This document shows, in pieces, positions 34,501-49,500 of a DNA stretch of 64,000 bases. The first letter of the stretch is position 1. Each line of letters begins with the position of its first letter. A model generated the notes under the pieces. That model was not told where the DNA came from and ran no database searches. It saw nothing but the letters and a program-made list of their open reading frames with translations. The DNA is taken from the NCBI RefSeq assembly GCF_905147045.1, contig NC_065903.1:11160001-11224000 (forward strand), in the 5' to 3' direction. This stretch comes from Nymphalis io (Eukaryota; Arthropoda; Insecta; Lepidoptera; Nymphalidae). Both the position numbers and the translations under genes were made by a program.

Positions 34501-37500
34501 AAAGTTTGTGAGGTTGTAGGGGGTAATATTTGGAACTTCTTAACCAATTTTGAAAATTCTTTTACCAATTGAAAGCCACATCATTTGTGAGTGTCAAAGG
34601 CCGATTATTAACCGAACCGAAAAATGAAACGAATTTATCGTGGTAGTGGTATTTGCAAAGTAAGTCAATCAATATAACAGGTCAATCTATTTAAAAATAA
34701 ATTGATTTTTTACCAAGGAAATTTTATTTAGATAAAATTCATTTTTACAGTTTGTTTTTTGGTTGCATAGGTTAAGATTGCATAATTTAAAATATCAAAT
34801 ACGCGAGACAATTTTATTAATGTTCGGCCAATCGATCAAAAATAAAAATGTTTACCACCCAATGAAGTGGGCACGGTTACTATAACAAGTGGTAACGTTT
34901 ATTATAATGTTGCTTAATTTTATTTTGGTATTTGATTTTTTTGTTACTCGCATAATTCAAAACTCCTGACGAAAACCTGTAATAAAAATAATGTTAAAAA
35001 TTTTTTGGAATAACATACCTATTTCATGTAGGCTCTTAAAAGCTAAAAATTGTAATTTTCTAAGATATTATGCTTCTTTATCATATATTGTTAGATTGTG
35101 TTGTTGAGACGCTGTGTGCTACGATAAAACTAACTTCAGAGAAAATTAAGTTCTATAAAAATTTAACTCTGTACAAGAGTTAAATTTAAGGAGCAAGTTA
35201 CCATTCTTGAAATAAACTTGCGTAATTTGAAGTATGGAAACTCTTTGAAAATGTACATTAAATCAAAAACTGGTAAGTAAAGTATCTCTGAAGCTTCTTT
35301 TACCTCTTATATAATGCAGTGTACGTGGTTTATATAAAATGTTATATTTTAAGTTTTTTTTAGCGTATATCGTATATAACATACATGAAGAAATATTAAA
35401 AAAATATGTTTCTTTTTTAAATTATTATTTAGTCTATTATGTATAAATCTAAATACAACAGTTTATACGAGTAACTATGTTAGAATTGGTCATTGTTGTC
35501 TCAAGTTTCCATTACTGTACTTTTGTTCATACTGCTATATAAAATTGTAACAAATAATTACAGCAGAGTGGATCGCTATTTTTATTCTAGCTATAAAAGT
35601 GCGCTACGATTCCGCGTTCGAAATATAAAATACTATAAAGCTAATACTACACAAATCCAACTGTCTCATTGTTTTACTGCCTAGCTGCAGGTTCCGCAGT
35701 CCGGATGCTTTTTCTATCTATGCTTTTGAAGGTAAAAGCATGCAATGTCGTGCTTCTATGCGTTATCTATTTTCAGTCGTGTTAGACTACAAATCAATTG
35801 GATTTTGTGACTATAGGAATAGAGACTGCAACCTATATTAAAGCACATACTAGTGCACTAAATATCTTCTTATGAGCATTTATTTGCTTCTAAACATGAA
35901 TTGACATTCAATTTATTTAAATAACAAAATTTAATTCTTTTATAACATTTTGAAATAGAGCTTAGAATAATATTAAGCATAGATAATATCTGAGTAATTA
36001 ATAACCTAAGCGTTCGAGAATCCTATAAAATGGTTGATACACTGCTTGACTCAGTTAATAAAGCTCTTATTCGATTCGATTAGAATTTTAACCGACGATC
36101 GTGGGTTCAAACCCGGGCACCACTGAATTTTCATGTGCTTAATTTGTTATTATAATTCATCTCGTGCTTGACGGTGAAGGAAAACATCGTGAGAAAACCT
36201 GCATGGGTCGAATTTCAAATTCTGCCACATGAGTATCCCACCAACCCACATTGGAGCAGCGTGGTGGAATAAGCTCCAAATCTTCTCCATAAAAAGAGAG
36301 AGGAGGCCTCAGCCCAGCAGTGGGAGATTCACAGGCTGTTACTGTAACCATTCGTGTATATGAGTATACACGAATGCACTATAATATGATACATATAATT
36401 TATAATACATACATATTATGCATTTTATACATATTATATGCATAAGAAAAGTTCATCTGCTAACGTCAATTTGAATAAATGTCTAAAGTTATTCCTCATA
36501 GAACACAATTGTGATATTTCAGAAAGTTGTACTATATAAATACATATATATATATATGTATATTAACTTGTCTTGTAGTCTACACAGGTTGTCAGTGCTA
36601 TTGCGGTTTTCTATCGGTTATAGTCTGATATTATTTGTAGGGTCTCAGTGATCGCAACGTCGTTGTACTTTGATATACGACTTTATTACTTTGCTAGATT
36701 AGTGTATACGCTTGTGTTTAATTCACTGACGGCGTACGCTACAACCATTTGACATCTATATGTGGACAAAAGTTCTTGTGAGACAGACGGTGGCTAAGAG
36801 GCGTGGCGAAGATATATTAGCTTGATTAGCTTGACGATGAGTCTTTGTCAATGTACGGATGATTGACATCTCGATGAGAAACAGTTCACAGTCTACGGTA
36901 TAATGTCTATAAAAAATATAACATTTAAAAAATAAATACATCGAAATAATAATAATAGCTTATTAGAAAATTTATTTGTCATTTCTATATTAAAATATTA
37001 GTCTATCATTAAGCATGTCAGGCCTTAAATATTTTTGTCAGATATTATTTATTGTATAAAAAAGAGAAAAAAATCTGGAAGACAAAACGTGGTACAAATG
37101 ATGGTCTTGATGATTATACAGCAATCAAATCAAATTATAGGAAGGAACAATTAAATGAAATTAAATTACAAGGAAATATTAAATGTTTTGTAAATACTAG
37201 TAATGAGGTTTAACTGATTTTTAGAACTATATTGATCACTTCTATCGTCTGGTTTCAGTTGAACTAAAGCTAAGTTTCACTAAGTTATATCAAGCGTCGT
37301 AGATATTAATGAAATAGATTGCTGGTCAACCGTAGGCCGTGTTTTGATTCAGCTTACTAAATTTACTAGAAAAAAAAGTATGAGTACACTTTCTAAGTGA
37401 TGTATAAAAATAGGCTTTGGGAGGGTTAGAGCTTTTAACGATTTCACGCTTGTCTGAACTTTACGTTCCGTCCTTTTGATAATACAATTTAGCAAAAAAT

Positions 37501-40500
37501 TTAATCAAATTTTGTTCGTTCATTTTTTTTATTCTTTTAACGAATTTGAAAGAAGCAGGTGATTGTCTCCTTCGCCCGCGATTACTCGCACTGTACATGA
37601 TAACATGTTATACGTATCATACAAGTACGACAAGTTGCGAGAGTAACAATGACATGGTTTAGAGTGTACAGAATTTATTTCTCATATGAACCAGTGTTTC
37701 ATTTACAAAGAGGCACAAACTTTAAATCTATATAAATGAATTTTTAACCTCTGATGCAGAATCAAAAATATTACAATAAAAAAATAATTATTAAGGTATA
37801 AATTTAAGTTTATAAAACAAAGAAAAAAAAATGAAAAGTTAAAATAATTATATTTACAAAAGCAAACAAAATGAACTCAAAAATTATTTACAAGGTACAT
37901 ATATTTTTCAAATTTATTTTTGAATTTATTATTATTATATCTTTAATATAATTTGGCAAGACCATGTATTTAAGCTAAATAAAATCTTTTTGCAAACTCG
38001 TCTGAATAGGTACCACCCACTCATCAGATATTGTACCGCAAAACAGCAGTACTTGGTATTGTTGTGATCCGGTTTAAAGGGTAAGTGTGCCAGTGTAATT
38101 ACAGGCACAAGGGACATAAAATACGTTTGAAAAAAAGCTTAACGACTGAAATAAATGATTAATAATGTATTGAATAGCGATTTATAAAATACGAAATAAT
38201 AATAAAACTGAACGAAGCAATGAACAAATATACTACGTATTTATTCATTGCGTAATATGAAATACAGTCGTTCTTTGTTTAATGGTATTTCAACAAAGAT
38301 TAAATTCGTAAGTGTCAAGAGCCGTGGTCACCGAGTGTTCGATGCCGTACAAGCTAGCCTAGTTTGTACGGCATCAAGTCGCCCTTCCTATCAATAGGTA
38401 TTATAACATGTGTCAGATATTAGTAATCTTGATTTTTATGTTGGTCTTACAATCCCATGCTACGAAAATCACGTAAAATTATGTACGGTGACCATAGCTG
38501 ATCTTACAAATTCAATTTATTTATTCAATAACCCTGTATATCGAAGCATTAATTTAATTATTACATTGTATTTAATCATATTTATAGTTAAAGTAAAAAC
38601 TGATTTCTTTAAAGTAAAAATTGTCATTCCGATTGTGTCAGGTTGCCGTCCCATTGAACTATGACAGTTACGGCATAGAGAGTACACCTGTGGCCAGAAC
38701 ACACTTGTACTTTTGCGTAGTTGTGAAGACTGTTGAGAATGGCTTCACGGCTGAAATTCAGTCTGCAAATGAATATACAAATATATATTTTACAAAGTTC
38801 GTATAATTCATATTTGTATCGATAATAATTAAATCTTAAGTATTAAATAAAACTAGACAGACATAAAAAATATAGAAAATGATGTAAAGTATGGACCAGT
38901 TTGCTAGATTTTTTTAACCCTCGGCAGTTTTAATTTCCCATCAATGAAAAAGCTATCGATTATTGTTATCGTATCTGGTGCTTTCTAATTTCTTTAATAG
39001 CTGAGTAGAATAGCCGACCCGACGATACTGGACAGAACAAATAAAAAGAGGTCATAAAACGTTATTTGTTTCCAAGCACGTTTACGTTAGCGTAGCTTTG
39101 GATTTTGAATAATGAATATTTTATTATTAAATTTCCGCTAACCGGTAATACAATCTCTATTAATGGCCATTAATAAAAGAAGAAGTTTTATTTTATTTAC
39201 AATTTATGGAAATACAATTGAATGAACTGTTAGATCATACAAAATAAAAAAAATTATTTGTTTAGTTCGATTTTGCATTATTTTTAAAACCTTCCATAAA
39301 GCCCTACCACGATGTAACTAAATATAAATATTTAAGGTAATGGAATTTCAGCAATGAAAACAAGTAAGCCGCATAAAGTATTCATAATAATTTTGAAATA
39401 AAACCAACGTCGTTTCTACTTACAATGTTTCTTCCTTAAATGACAGTAGAAAAGTGTGTCCCTCTCTCAAGTTATGAGCCTTATATAGTAGTTTGTATCA
39501 AAGGCAAAAATCACACGACATGACGTCACAAAACATTTCACCATTCAAGTCAAAAGATGGCGTTACAGTCGCTCAGAATTTTTTATTTTTATCACGAAAT
39601 ATTATGAATATGAAATTTCGGATCCGGATATGAATACGGATATTTGATTAATATTACGAATTTCAGATACGGCTACAGATATAAAATTACTTCAGATTAT
39701 TTAAATGTTTCGAATATAATTAGTTATGGATTTTAGATTATTTAGGAATTATAAAACGGGAATACTAAAAATTCAATACAATTAATAAACTATAATAAAA
39801 AAAAACCTTTTGTTTATCGGATTCGTTTGAATAAGAAAACACAGATACGTAAAAAATAACCCTAGGATTTTTTTATAGAATAGGAAGGTGGACGAGCATA
39901 TGGGCCACCTGATGATAAATGGCCATCACTTACATCACCAATGCGTCACCAACCTTGGGAACTAATATGTTATGTCCCTTGTGCCTGTAATTACACTGGC
40001 TCACTCACCCTTTAAAACCGAAACAAAAAATATCAAGTACTGCTGTTTTGCGATAGAATATCTGATGAATGGGTGGTACCTACCCAGACGAGCTTGCACA
40101 AAGCTCTACCATCAGTTTGATTGCTTCCTTCTGATATATTACATTTTCTTTTGTCGTTATAATATTGTCATTGTCCTAAAATATGGACCAGTGTATGAAA
40201 ATGACATGCTTAAATCTTATCCAGTATTTTTGAAAAGCGTTTATACATATGTATGTTAATACTTGAATATCGTGGTTTAATAAACAATATATAAAATATG
40301 AGCTTATTTTAATCACGTGCTTTACTAATGTTATACAGTAACAGTAACAACCTGTGAATGTCCCACTGCTGGGCTAAGGCCTCCTCTTCTTCTAATGTTA
40401 TATTCATAAATTTCGTCATCATCATCAAGGATAGTATGTTCAAACAAATATCACGTTTTGAAAAAAAAACTTATACGTCTGTAAAACCGACTAAGTAATG

Positions 40501-43500
40501 TATCTGTAATTTCCGCAATCTAATTAGAACAAAATCAATTTAGATAATGGACAATACGAAGCCACCCGTGGTTTACAGACACGGTTCGTTTAAGAAAACC
40601 GACAGATTCTTGTATAAAAAGCTCGCGAATCATTCGAATATCACAGTCATCGACTTATCCTTGTTGAATACAAGAAACTTAGAAAATACAACCACATCAA
40701 AATGGCAGGAAAATTAACCTTCTATGCTCTCTTCTGTGTTGTTATCTTCTTCTTCTGCTTTGAGCACATAAACGCCAACCCAGCTATTGCTACTGGATGG
40801 GATCCTCTGGAAATTTGTTTGGAAAATTGCGCCCAATGTAAGAAGATGTTCGGTTCGTGGTTCGAAGGTCCTCTCTGCGCCAAATCCTGTATCCAGTTCA
40901 AAGGAAAGCTTATCCCCGACTGTGAAGATTTAGCGTCAATAGCGCCTTTCCTGAACAAACTTTAAGTGTAATTGTAATTTAATACCTGGCTTTTAAATAT
41001 CGTTATTTAATCAACAAATATACAATCATTTCAATTTGTACATTTTTATTTATGCACGAAGAAATCCTATTAATTAAAATGAGGTGAAACCGCTCGGAGT
41101 ACCTTTTAATATTCTACTAATAATCTAAGTCTTTGTAACTCAATCACGCAATAACCATTTTGTGATAAATATAACTTATACCATGACTTAAAATATAGAT
41201 AATCTGCATCACCCCGTAGCCTATTCACCATATATATATATATTTATTTAACTATATTGTATTAATTAAATTATTTAGCTTATTTTACATACTCCCTTTT
41301 CTTTGCCTATTGTAATAATATACAGACAGACAGAAATATAACTTGACTTTTTATTAAAAGAAGCATCGAAAACATTTAATGCATGTTTTAAACATTTATG
41401 GATTTTATCGGGTAATGGAATTATTACTCCATCAAAAAAATAATAAATAATTTTGCTAATTTTTAAAAATTAAAATTTGTAATAATATTTGCAAAATCGA
41501 TGGTATATTTAAAAAGGTATATTAAAAAAGTAAGTAAATATGTTGCAATGTATTGTATTAATTCGTTATTACTAAAATATATTGTACGTCATTCAAGACC
41601 GAGTAGTTGTCGTTGAGATGTTAGACATTTTTAAAAAATCATTCAGACTATTATATACCTTTTTTCAGTCACAAGCCTTAACGAGACTAAACTATATTCA
41701 TTAAATTTATTTTCTAATAAAAATAATTTTCTCCAGTGTCAAGAATCTCGAGAGAGATTAATTAGCCAACTGCGCAGGAGATATTATAGTACACAAGTGT
41801 GTGCGCAAACACAGGTGCTCTCTATTCCCTAACTCTAGTAATCCGATGGGACGGCAATCCGACACGACCGGAAAGAGTTTATATTCCTTCTGAGTTAGGG
41901 GAGTGTACACACTGCCAACTTCCAATTTATTTTCTACAAATACACAAATACAAATCTTGTCTATATTATATACGAAAACACGGTATGTTGATATAAATCG
42001 TCAGTATGGGCTCTTTTTCAACATAAATATGTTATGCTATTGTTAAATATATAAACATAGCATTTGCCTCAAACTTCTCGATTGATGTAGATTCGTGATT
42101 CTCATCATCAATCAATTTCCATTTATGAACATTTTGGTTTAAAATGACACAACAATGTCCTTAACTCACAAAACCTCGAGCAAGTATCACAAGGACGGGT
42201 GTGAAATTTGAACTCTTAATGAACTTTAATTTTACCCAGCGATGGGAAGTTACAATTAAAAATGCTTTTAAAAGCTTACTTGAATGAAGTATATTTTGAT
42301 TTTGACAACTCTCACATATAAAACTACAAGTAAAACCGTCGGCAGACGTTGTTTGCCATGTTTTATATAATAATACTTTCTCCGAAGCGCTGCATTCCTA
42401 TGAAAGTTATATATAAATATAAATAGCTAGCATAGCATAAAATATAAATGAAATAGAGACTAACCAAAAGTTTAAAACTAATAATAACAAATCACATTAA
42501 AAGTTCCATTTTTAAATTCGAGTGTGTATCCAAGAAGAAGTAGTTCGCGAGTCGTGTTCAGTCGACCCTCGTAATCTGCCTGAGGGCCCTGCACTGAAGC
42601 AGATGTCGTCTTTGTTTTCTTTTATACAATCTTATCTTCTATGTTCGAGTAAGTTCTAAGGGGCATTAACGTAGTTTGTAAATTAAACGCGCTATATCTA
42701 AGCTCCGGGCTAATGAATTGTTTGCCTTTAACAGTCTGACACTTTTTAATTCTACGTGTTTGCGTACACGTACGTGTACAGTGGGAATGGTATTTTTTTA
42801 TATTTCAAAGGGTGACGAAACTGACCTGAAAATATTTAAAAATATTTAATAGATTTTATTTAATTGAAATAGACAAATCTATACTTATATTATACTGGTG
42901 GTAGGGCTTTGTGCAAGCTCGTCTGGGTAGGTACCACCCACTCATCAGATATTCTACCGCAAAACAGCAATACTTGATATTCTTGTGTTCCGGTTTGAAG
43001 GGTGAGTGAGCCAGTGTAATTACAGGCACAATGGACATAAAATCTTAGTTCCCAAGGTTGGTGGCGCATTGGCTATAAGCGATGGTTGACATTTCTTACA
43101 ATGCCAATGTCTAAGGGCGTTTGGTGACCACTTACCATCAGGTGGCCCATATGCTCGTCCACCATCCTATTCTATAAAAAAAAGAGGTAAAGTTTGTGAG
43201 GTTGTAGGGGGTAATATTTGGAACTTCTTAACCAATTTTGAAAATTCTTTTACCAATTGAAAGCCACATCATTTGTGAGTGTCAAAGGCCGATTATTAAC
43301 CGAACCGAAAAATGAAACGAATTTATCGTGGTAGTGGTATTTGCAAAGTAAGTCAATCAATATAACACGTCAATCTATTTAAAAATAAATTGATTTTTTA
43401 CCAAGGAAATTTTATTTAGATAAAATTCATTTTTACAGTTTGTTTTTTGGTTGCATAGGTTAAGATTGCATAATTTAAAATATCAAATACGCGAGACAAT

Positions 43501-46500
43501 TTTATTAATGTTCGGCCAATCGATCAAAAGTAAAAATGTTTACCACCCAATGAAGTGGGCACGGGTCAGTTAGTATAATATAAACCTATTTAAATGTATG
43601 AATGTTGCTTAATTTTATTTTGGTATTTGATTTTTTTGTTACTCGCATAATTCAAAACTCCTGACGAAAACCTGTAATAAAAATAATGTTAAATTTTTTT
43701 TGGAATAATATACCTATTTCATGTAAGCTCTTAAAAGCTAAAAATTGTAATTTTCTAAGATATTATGCTTCTTTATCATATATTGTTAGATTGTGTTGTT
43801 GAGACGCTGTGTGCTACGATAAAACTAACTTCAGAGAAAATTAAGTTCTATAAAAATTTAACTCTTGTACAAACTTTACGTAGGAGCAAGTTACCATTCT
43901 TGAAATAAACTTGCGTAATTTGAAGTATGGAAACTCTTTGAAAATGTACATTAAATCAAAAACTGGTAAGTAAAGTATCTCTGAAGCTTCTTTTACCTCT
44001 TATATAATGCAGTGTACGTGGTTTATATAAAATGTTATATTTTAAGTTTTTTTTAGCGTATATCGTATATAACATACATGAAGAAATATTAAAAAAATAT
44101 GTTTCTTTTTTAAATTATTATTTAGTCTATTATGTATAAATCTAAATACAACAGTTTATACGAGTAACTATGTTAGAATTGGTCATTGTTGTCTCAAGTT
44201 TCCATTACTGTACTTTTGTTCATACTGCTATATAAAATTGTAACAAATAATTACAGCAGAGTGGATCGGTATTTTTATTCTAGCTATAAAAGTGCGCTAC
44301 GATTCCGCGTTCGAAATATAAAATACTATAAAGCTAATACTACACAAATCCAACTGTCTCATTGTTTTACTGCCTAGCTGCAGGTTCCGCAGTCCGGATG
44401 CTTTTTCTATCTATGCTTTTGAAGGTAAAAGCATGCAATGTCGTGCTTCTATGCGTTATCTATTTTCAGTCGTGTTAGACTACAAATCAATTGTATTTTG
44501 TGACTATAGGAATAGAGACTGCAACCTATATTAAAGCACATACTAGTGCACTAAATATCTTCTTATGAGCATTTATTTGCTTCTAAACATGAATTGACAT
44601 TCAATTTATTTAAATAACAAAATTTAATTCTTTTGTAACATTTTGAAATAGAGCTTAGAATAATATTAAGCATAGATAATATCTGAGTAATTAATAACCT
44701 AAGCGTTCGAGAATCCTATAAAATGGTTGATACACTGCTTGACTCAGATAATAAAGCTCTTATTCGATTCGATTAGAATCTTAACCGACGATCGTGGGTT
44801 CAAACCCGGGCACCACTGAATTTTCATGTGCTTAATTTGTTATTATAATTCATCTCGTGCTTGACGGTGAAGGAAAACATCGTGAGAAAACCTGCATGGG
44901 TCGAATTTCAAATTCTGCCACATGAGTATCCCACCAACCCACATTGGAGCAGCGTGGTGGAATAAGCTCCAAATCTTCTCCATAAAAAGGGAGAGGAGGC
45001 CTCAGCCCAGCAGTGGGAGATTCACAGGCTGTTACTGTAACCATTCGTGTATATGACTATACACGAATGCACTATAATATGATACATATAATTTATAATA
45101 CATACATATTATACATTTTATACATATTATATGCATAAGAAAAGTTCATCTGCTAACGTCAATTTGAATAAATGTCTAAAGTTATTCCTCATAGAACACA
45201 ATTGTGATATTTCAGAAAGTTGTACTATATAAATACATATATATATATATGTATATTAACTTGTCTTGTAGTCTACACAGGTTGTCAGTGCTATTGCGGT
45301 TTTCTATCGGTTATAGTCTGATATTATTTGTAGGGTCTCAGTGATCGCAACGTCGTTGTACTTTGATATACGACTTTATTACTTTGCTAGATTAGTGTAT
45401 ACGCTTGTGTTTAATTCACTGACGGCGTACGCTACAGCCATTTGACATCTATATGTGGACAAAAGTTCTTGTGAGACAGACGGTGGCTAAGAGGCGTGGC
45501 GAAGATATATTAGCTTGATTAGCTTGACGATGAGTCTTTGTCAATGTACGGATGATTGACATCTCGATGAGAAACAGTTCACAGTCTACGGTATAATGTC
45601 TATAAAAAATATAACATTTAAAAAATAAATACATCGAAATAATAATAATAGCTTATTAGAAAATTTATTTGTCATTTCTATATTAAAATATTAGTCTATC
45701 ATTAAGCATGTCAGGCCTTAAATATTTTTGTCAGATATTATTTATTGTATAAAAAAGAGAAAAAAATCTGGAAGACAAAACGTGGTACAAATGATGGTCT
45801 TGATGATTATACAGCAATCAAATCAAATTATAGGAAGGAACAATTAAATGAAATTAAATTACAAGGAAATATTAAATGTTTTGTAAATACTAGTAATGAG
45901 GTTTAACTGATTTTTAGAACTATATTGATCACTTCTATCGTCTGGTTTCAGTTGAACTAAAGCCAAGTTTCACTAAGTTATATCAAGCGTCGTAGATATT
46001 AATGAAATAGATTGCTGGTCAACCGTAGGCCGTGTTTTGATTCAGCTTACTAAATTTACTAGAAAAAAAAGTATGAGTACACTTTCTAAGTGATGTATAA
46101 AAATAGGCTTTGGGAGGGTTAGAGCTTTTAACGATTTCACGCTTGTCTGAACTTTACGTTCCGTCCTTTTGATAATACAATTTAGCAAAAAATTTAATCA
46201 AATTTAGTTCGTTCATTTTTTTATTCTTTTAACGAATTTGAAAGAAGCAGGCGATTGTCTCCTTCGCCCGCGATTACTCGCACTGTACATGATAACATGT
46301 AATACGTATCATACAAGTACGGCAAGTTGCGAGAGTAACAACGACATGGTTTAGAGTGTACAGAATTTAAATCTACTTGTGCACAAACTTTAAATCTATA
46401 TAAATGAATTTTTAACCTCCGATGCAGAATCAAAAATATTACAATAAAAAAATAATTATTAAGGTATAAATTTAAGTTTATAAAACAAAGAAAAAAAAAT

Positions 46501-49500
46501 GAAAAGTTAAAATAATTATATTTACAAAAGCAAACAAAATGAACTCAAAAATTATTTACAAGGTACATATATTTTTCAAATTTATTTTTGAATTTATTAT
46601 TATTATATCTTTAATATAATTTGGCAAGACCATGTATTTAAGCTAAATAAAATCTTTTTGCAAACTCGTCTGAATAGGTACCACCCACTCATCAGATATT
46701 GTACCGCAAAACAGCAGTACTTGGTATTGTTGTGATCCGGTTTAAAGGGTGAGTGTGCCAGTGTAATTACAGGCACAAGGGACATAAAATACGTTTGAAA
46801 AAAAGCTTAACGACTGAAATAAATGATTAATAATGTATTGAATAGCGATTTACAAAATACGAAATAATAATAAAACTGAACGAAGCAATGAACAAATATA
46901 CTACGTATTTATTCATTGCGTAATATGAAATACAGTCGTTCTTTGTTTAATGATATTTCAACAAAGATTAAATTCGTAAGTGTCAAGAGCCGTGGTCACC
47001 GAGTGTTCGATGCCGTACAAGCTAGCCTAGTTTGTACGGCATCAAGTCGCCCTTCCTATCAATAGGTATTATAACATGTGTCAGATATTAGTAATCTTGA
47101 TTTTTATGTTGGTCTTACAATCCCATGCTACGAAAATCACGTAAAATTATGTACGGTGACCATAGCTGATCTTACAAATTCAATTTATTTATTCAATAAC
47201 CCTGTATATCGAAGCATTAATTTAATTATTACATTGTATTTAATCATATTTATAGTTAAAGTAAAAACTGATTTCTTTAAAGTAAAAATTGTCATTCCGA
47301 TTGTGTCAGGTTGCCGTCCCATTGAACTATGACAGTTACGGCATAGAGAGTACACCTGTGGCCAGAACACACTTGTACTTTTGCGTAGTTGTGAAGACTG
47401 TTGAGAATGGCTTCACGGCTGAAATTCAGTCTGCAAATGAATATACAAATATATATTTTACAAAGTTCGTATAATTCATATTTGTATCGATAATAATTAA
47501 ATCTTAAGTATTAAATAAAACTAGACAGACATAAAAAATATAGAAAATGATGTAAAGTATGGACCAGTTTGCTAGATTTTTTTAACCCTCGGCAGTTTTA
47601 ATTTCCCATCAATGAAAAAGCTATCGATTATTGTTATCGTATCTGGTGCTTTCTAATTTCTTTAATAGCTGAGTAGAATAGCCGAACCGACGATACTGGA
47701 CAGAACAAATAAAAAGAGGTCATAAAACGTTATTTGTTTCCAAGCACGTTTACGTTAGCGTAGCTTTGGATTTTGAATAATGAATATTTTATTATTAAAT
47801 TTCCGCTAACCGGTAATACAATCTCTATTAATGGCCATTAATAAAAGAAGAAGTTTTATTTTATTTACAATTTATGGAAATACAATTGAATGAACTGTTA
47901 GATCATACAAAATAAAAAAAATTATTTGTTTAGTTCGATTTTGCATTATTTTTAAAACCTTCCATAAAGCCCTACCACGATGTAACTAAATATAAATATT
48001 TAAGGTAATGGAATTTCAGCAATGAAAACAAGTAAGCCGCATAAAGTATTCATAATAATTTTGAAATAAAACCAACGTCGTTTCTACTTACAATGTTTCT
48101 TCCTTAAATGACAGTAGAAAAGTGTGTCCATCTCTCAAGTTATGAGCCTTATATAGTCGTTTGTATCAAAGGCAAAAATCACACGACATGACGTCACAAA
48201 ACATTTCACCATTCAAGTCAAAAGATGGCGTTACAGTCGCTCAGAATTTTTTATTTTTATCACGAAATATTATGAATATGAAATTTCGGATCCGGATATG
48301 AATACGGATATTTGATTAATATTACGAATTTCAGATACGGCTACAGATATAAAATTACTTCAGATTATTTAAATGTTTCGAATATAATTAGTTATGGATT
48401 TTAGATTATTTAGGAATTATAAAACGGGAATACTAAAAATTCAATACAATTAATAAACTATAATTAAAAAAAAACCTTTTGTTTATCGGATTCGTTTGAA
48501 TAAGAAAACACAGATACGTAAAAAATAAGCCTAGGATTTTTTTATAGAATAGGAAGGTGGACGAGCATATGGGCCACCTGATGATAAATGGCCATCACTT
48601 ACATCACCAATGCGTCACCAACCTTGGGAACTAATATGTTATGTCCCTTGTGCCTGTAATTACACTGGCTCACTCACCCTTTAAAACCGAAACAAAAAAT
48701 ATCAAGTACTGCTGTTTTGCGATAGAATATCTGATGAATGGGTGGTACCTACCCAGACGAGCTTGCACAAAGCTCTACCATCAGTTTGATTGCTTCCTTC
48801 TGATATATTACATTTTCTTTTGTCGTTATAATATTGTCATTGTCCTAAAATATGGACCAGTGTATGAAAATGACATGCTTAAATCTTATCCAGTATTTTT
48901 GAAAAGCGTTTATATGTATGTTAATACTTGAATATCGTGGTTTGATAAACAATATATAAAATATGAGCTTATTTTAATCACGTGCTTTACTAATGTTATA
49001 CAGTAACAGTAACAACCTGTGAATGTCCCACTACTGGGCTAAGGCCTCCTCTCCTTATAATGTTATATTCATAAATTATTTCGTCATCATCATCAAGGAT
49101 AGTATGATCAAGCAAATAGCACGTTTTGTAAAAAAACTGACACGTCTGTAAAATCAACTAAGTAATGTATCTATAATTTCCGCAATCTAATTAGAACAAA
49201 ATCAATTTAGATAATGGACAATACGAAGCCACCCGTGGTTTACAGACACGGTTCGTTTAAGAAAACCGACAGATTCTTGTATAAAAAGCTCGCGAATCAT
49301 TCGAATATCACAGTCATCGACTTATCCTTGTTGAATACAAGAAACTTAGAAAATACAACCACATCAAAATGGCAGGAAAATTAACCTTCTATGCTCTCTT
49401 CTGTGTTGTTATCTTCTTCTTCTGCTTTGAGCACATAAACGCCAACCCAGCTATTGCTACTGGATGGGATCCTCTGGAAATTTGTTTGGAAAATTGCGCC

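Larger units (their letters stand above)
29348..38122 (+). repeat. eclosion hormone tandem unit 1
   Basis: First of three direct repeats, starting ACGTTTGAAAAAAAG. The left part differs from units 2 and 3 by many bases and by SINE presence: it has a SINE-A at 31340 and lacks the SINE-B at 39878/48546. The right part (from about 35.2 kb) is almost identical to unit 2. Confidence 0.95.
38123..46790 (+). repeat. eclosion hormone tandem unit 2
   Basis: Middle direct repeat. To about 41.5 kb it is nearly identical to unit 3, sharing the SINE-B at 39878, the extra TTATGTACGGTGACCATAG block and the Leu-5 hormone. From about 43.9 kb it is nearly identical to unit 1. Confidence 0.95.

Noticed and set aside
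38410..38664. 84-codon frame in units 2 and 3
   Set aside because: A+T-rich chance frame; unit 1 has a different sequence here and the frame is lost.
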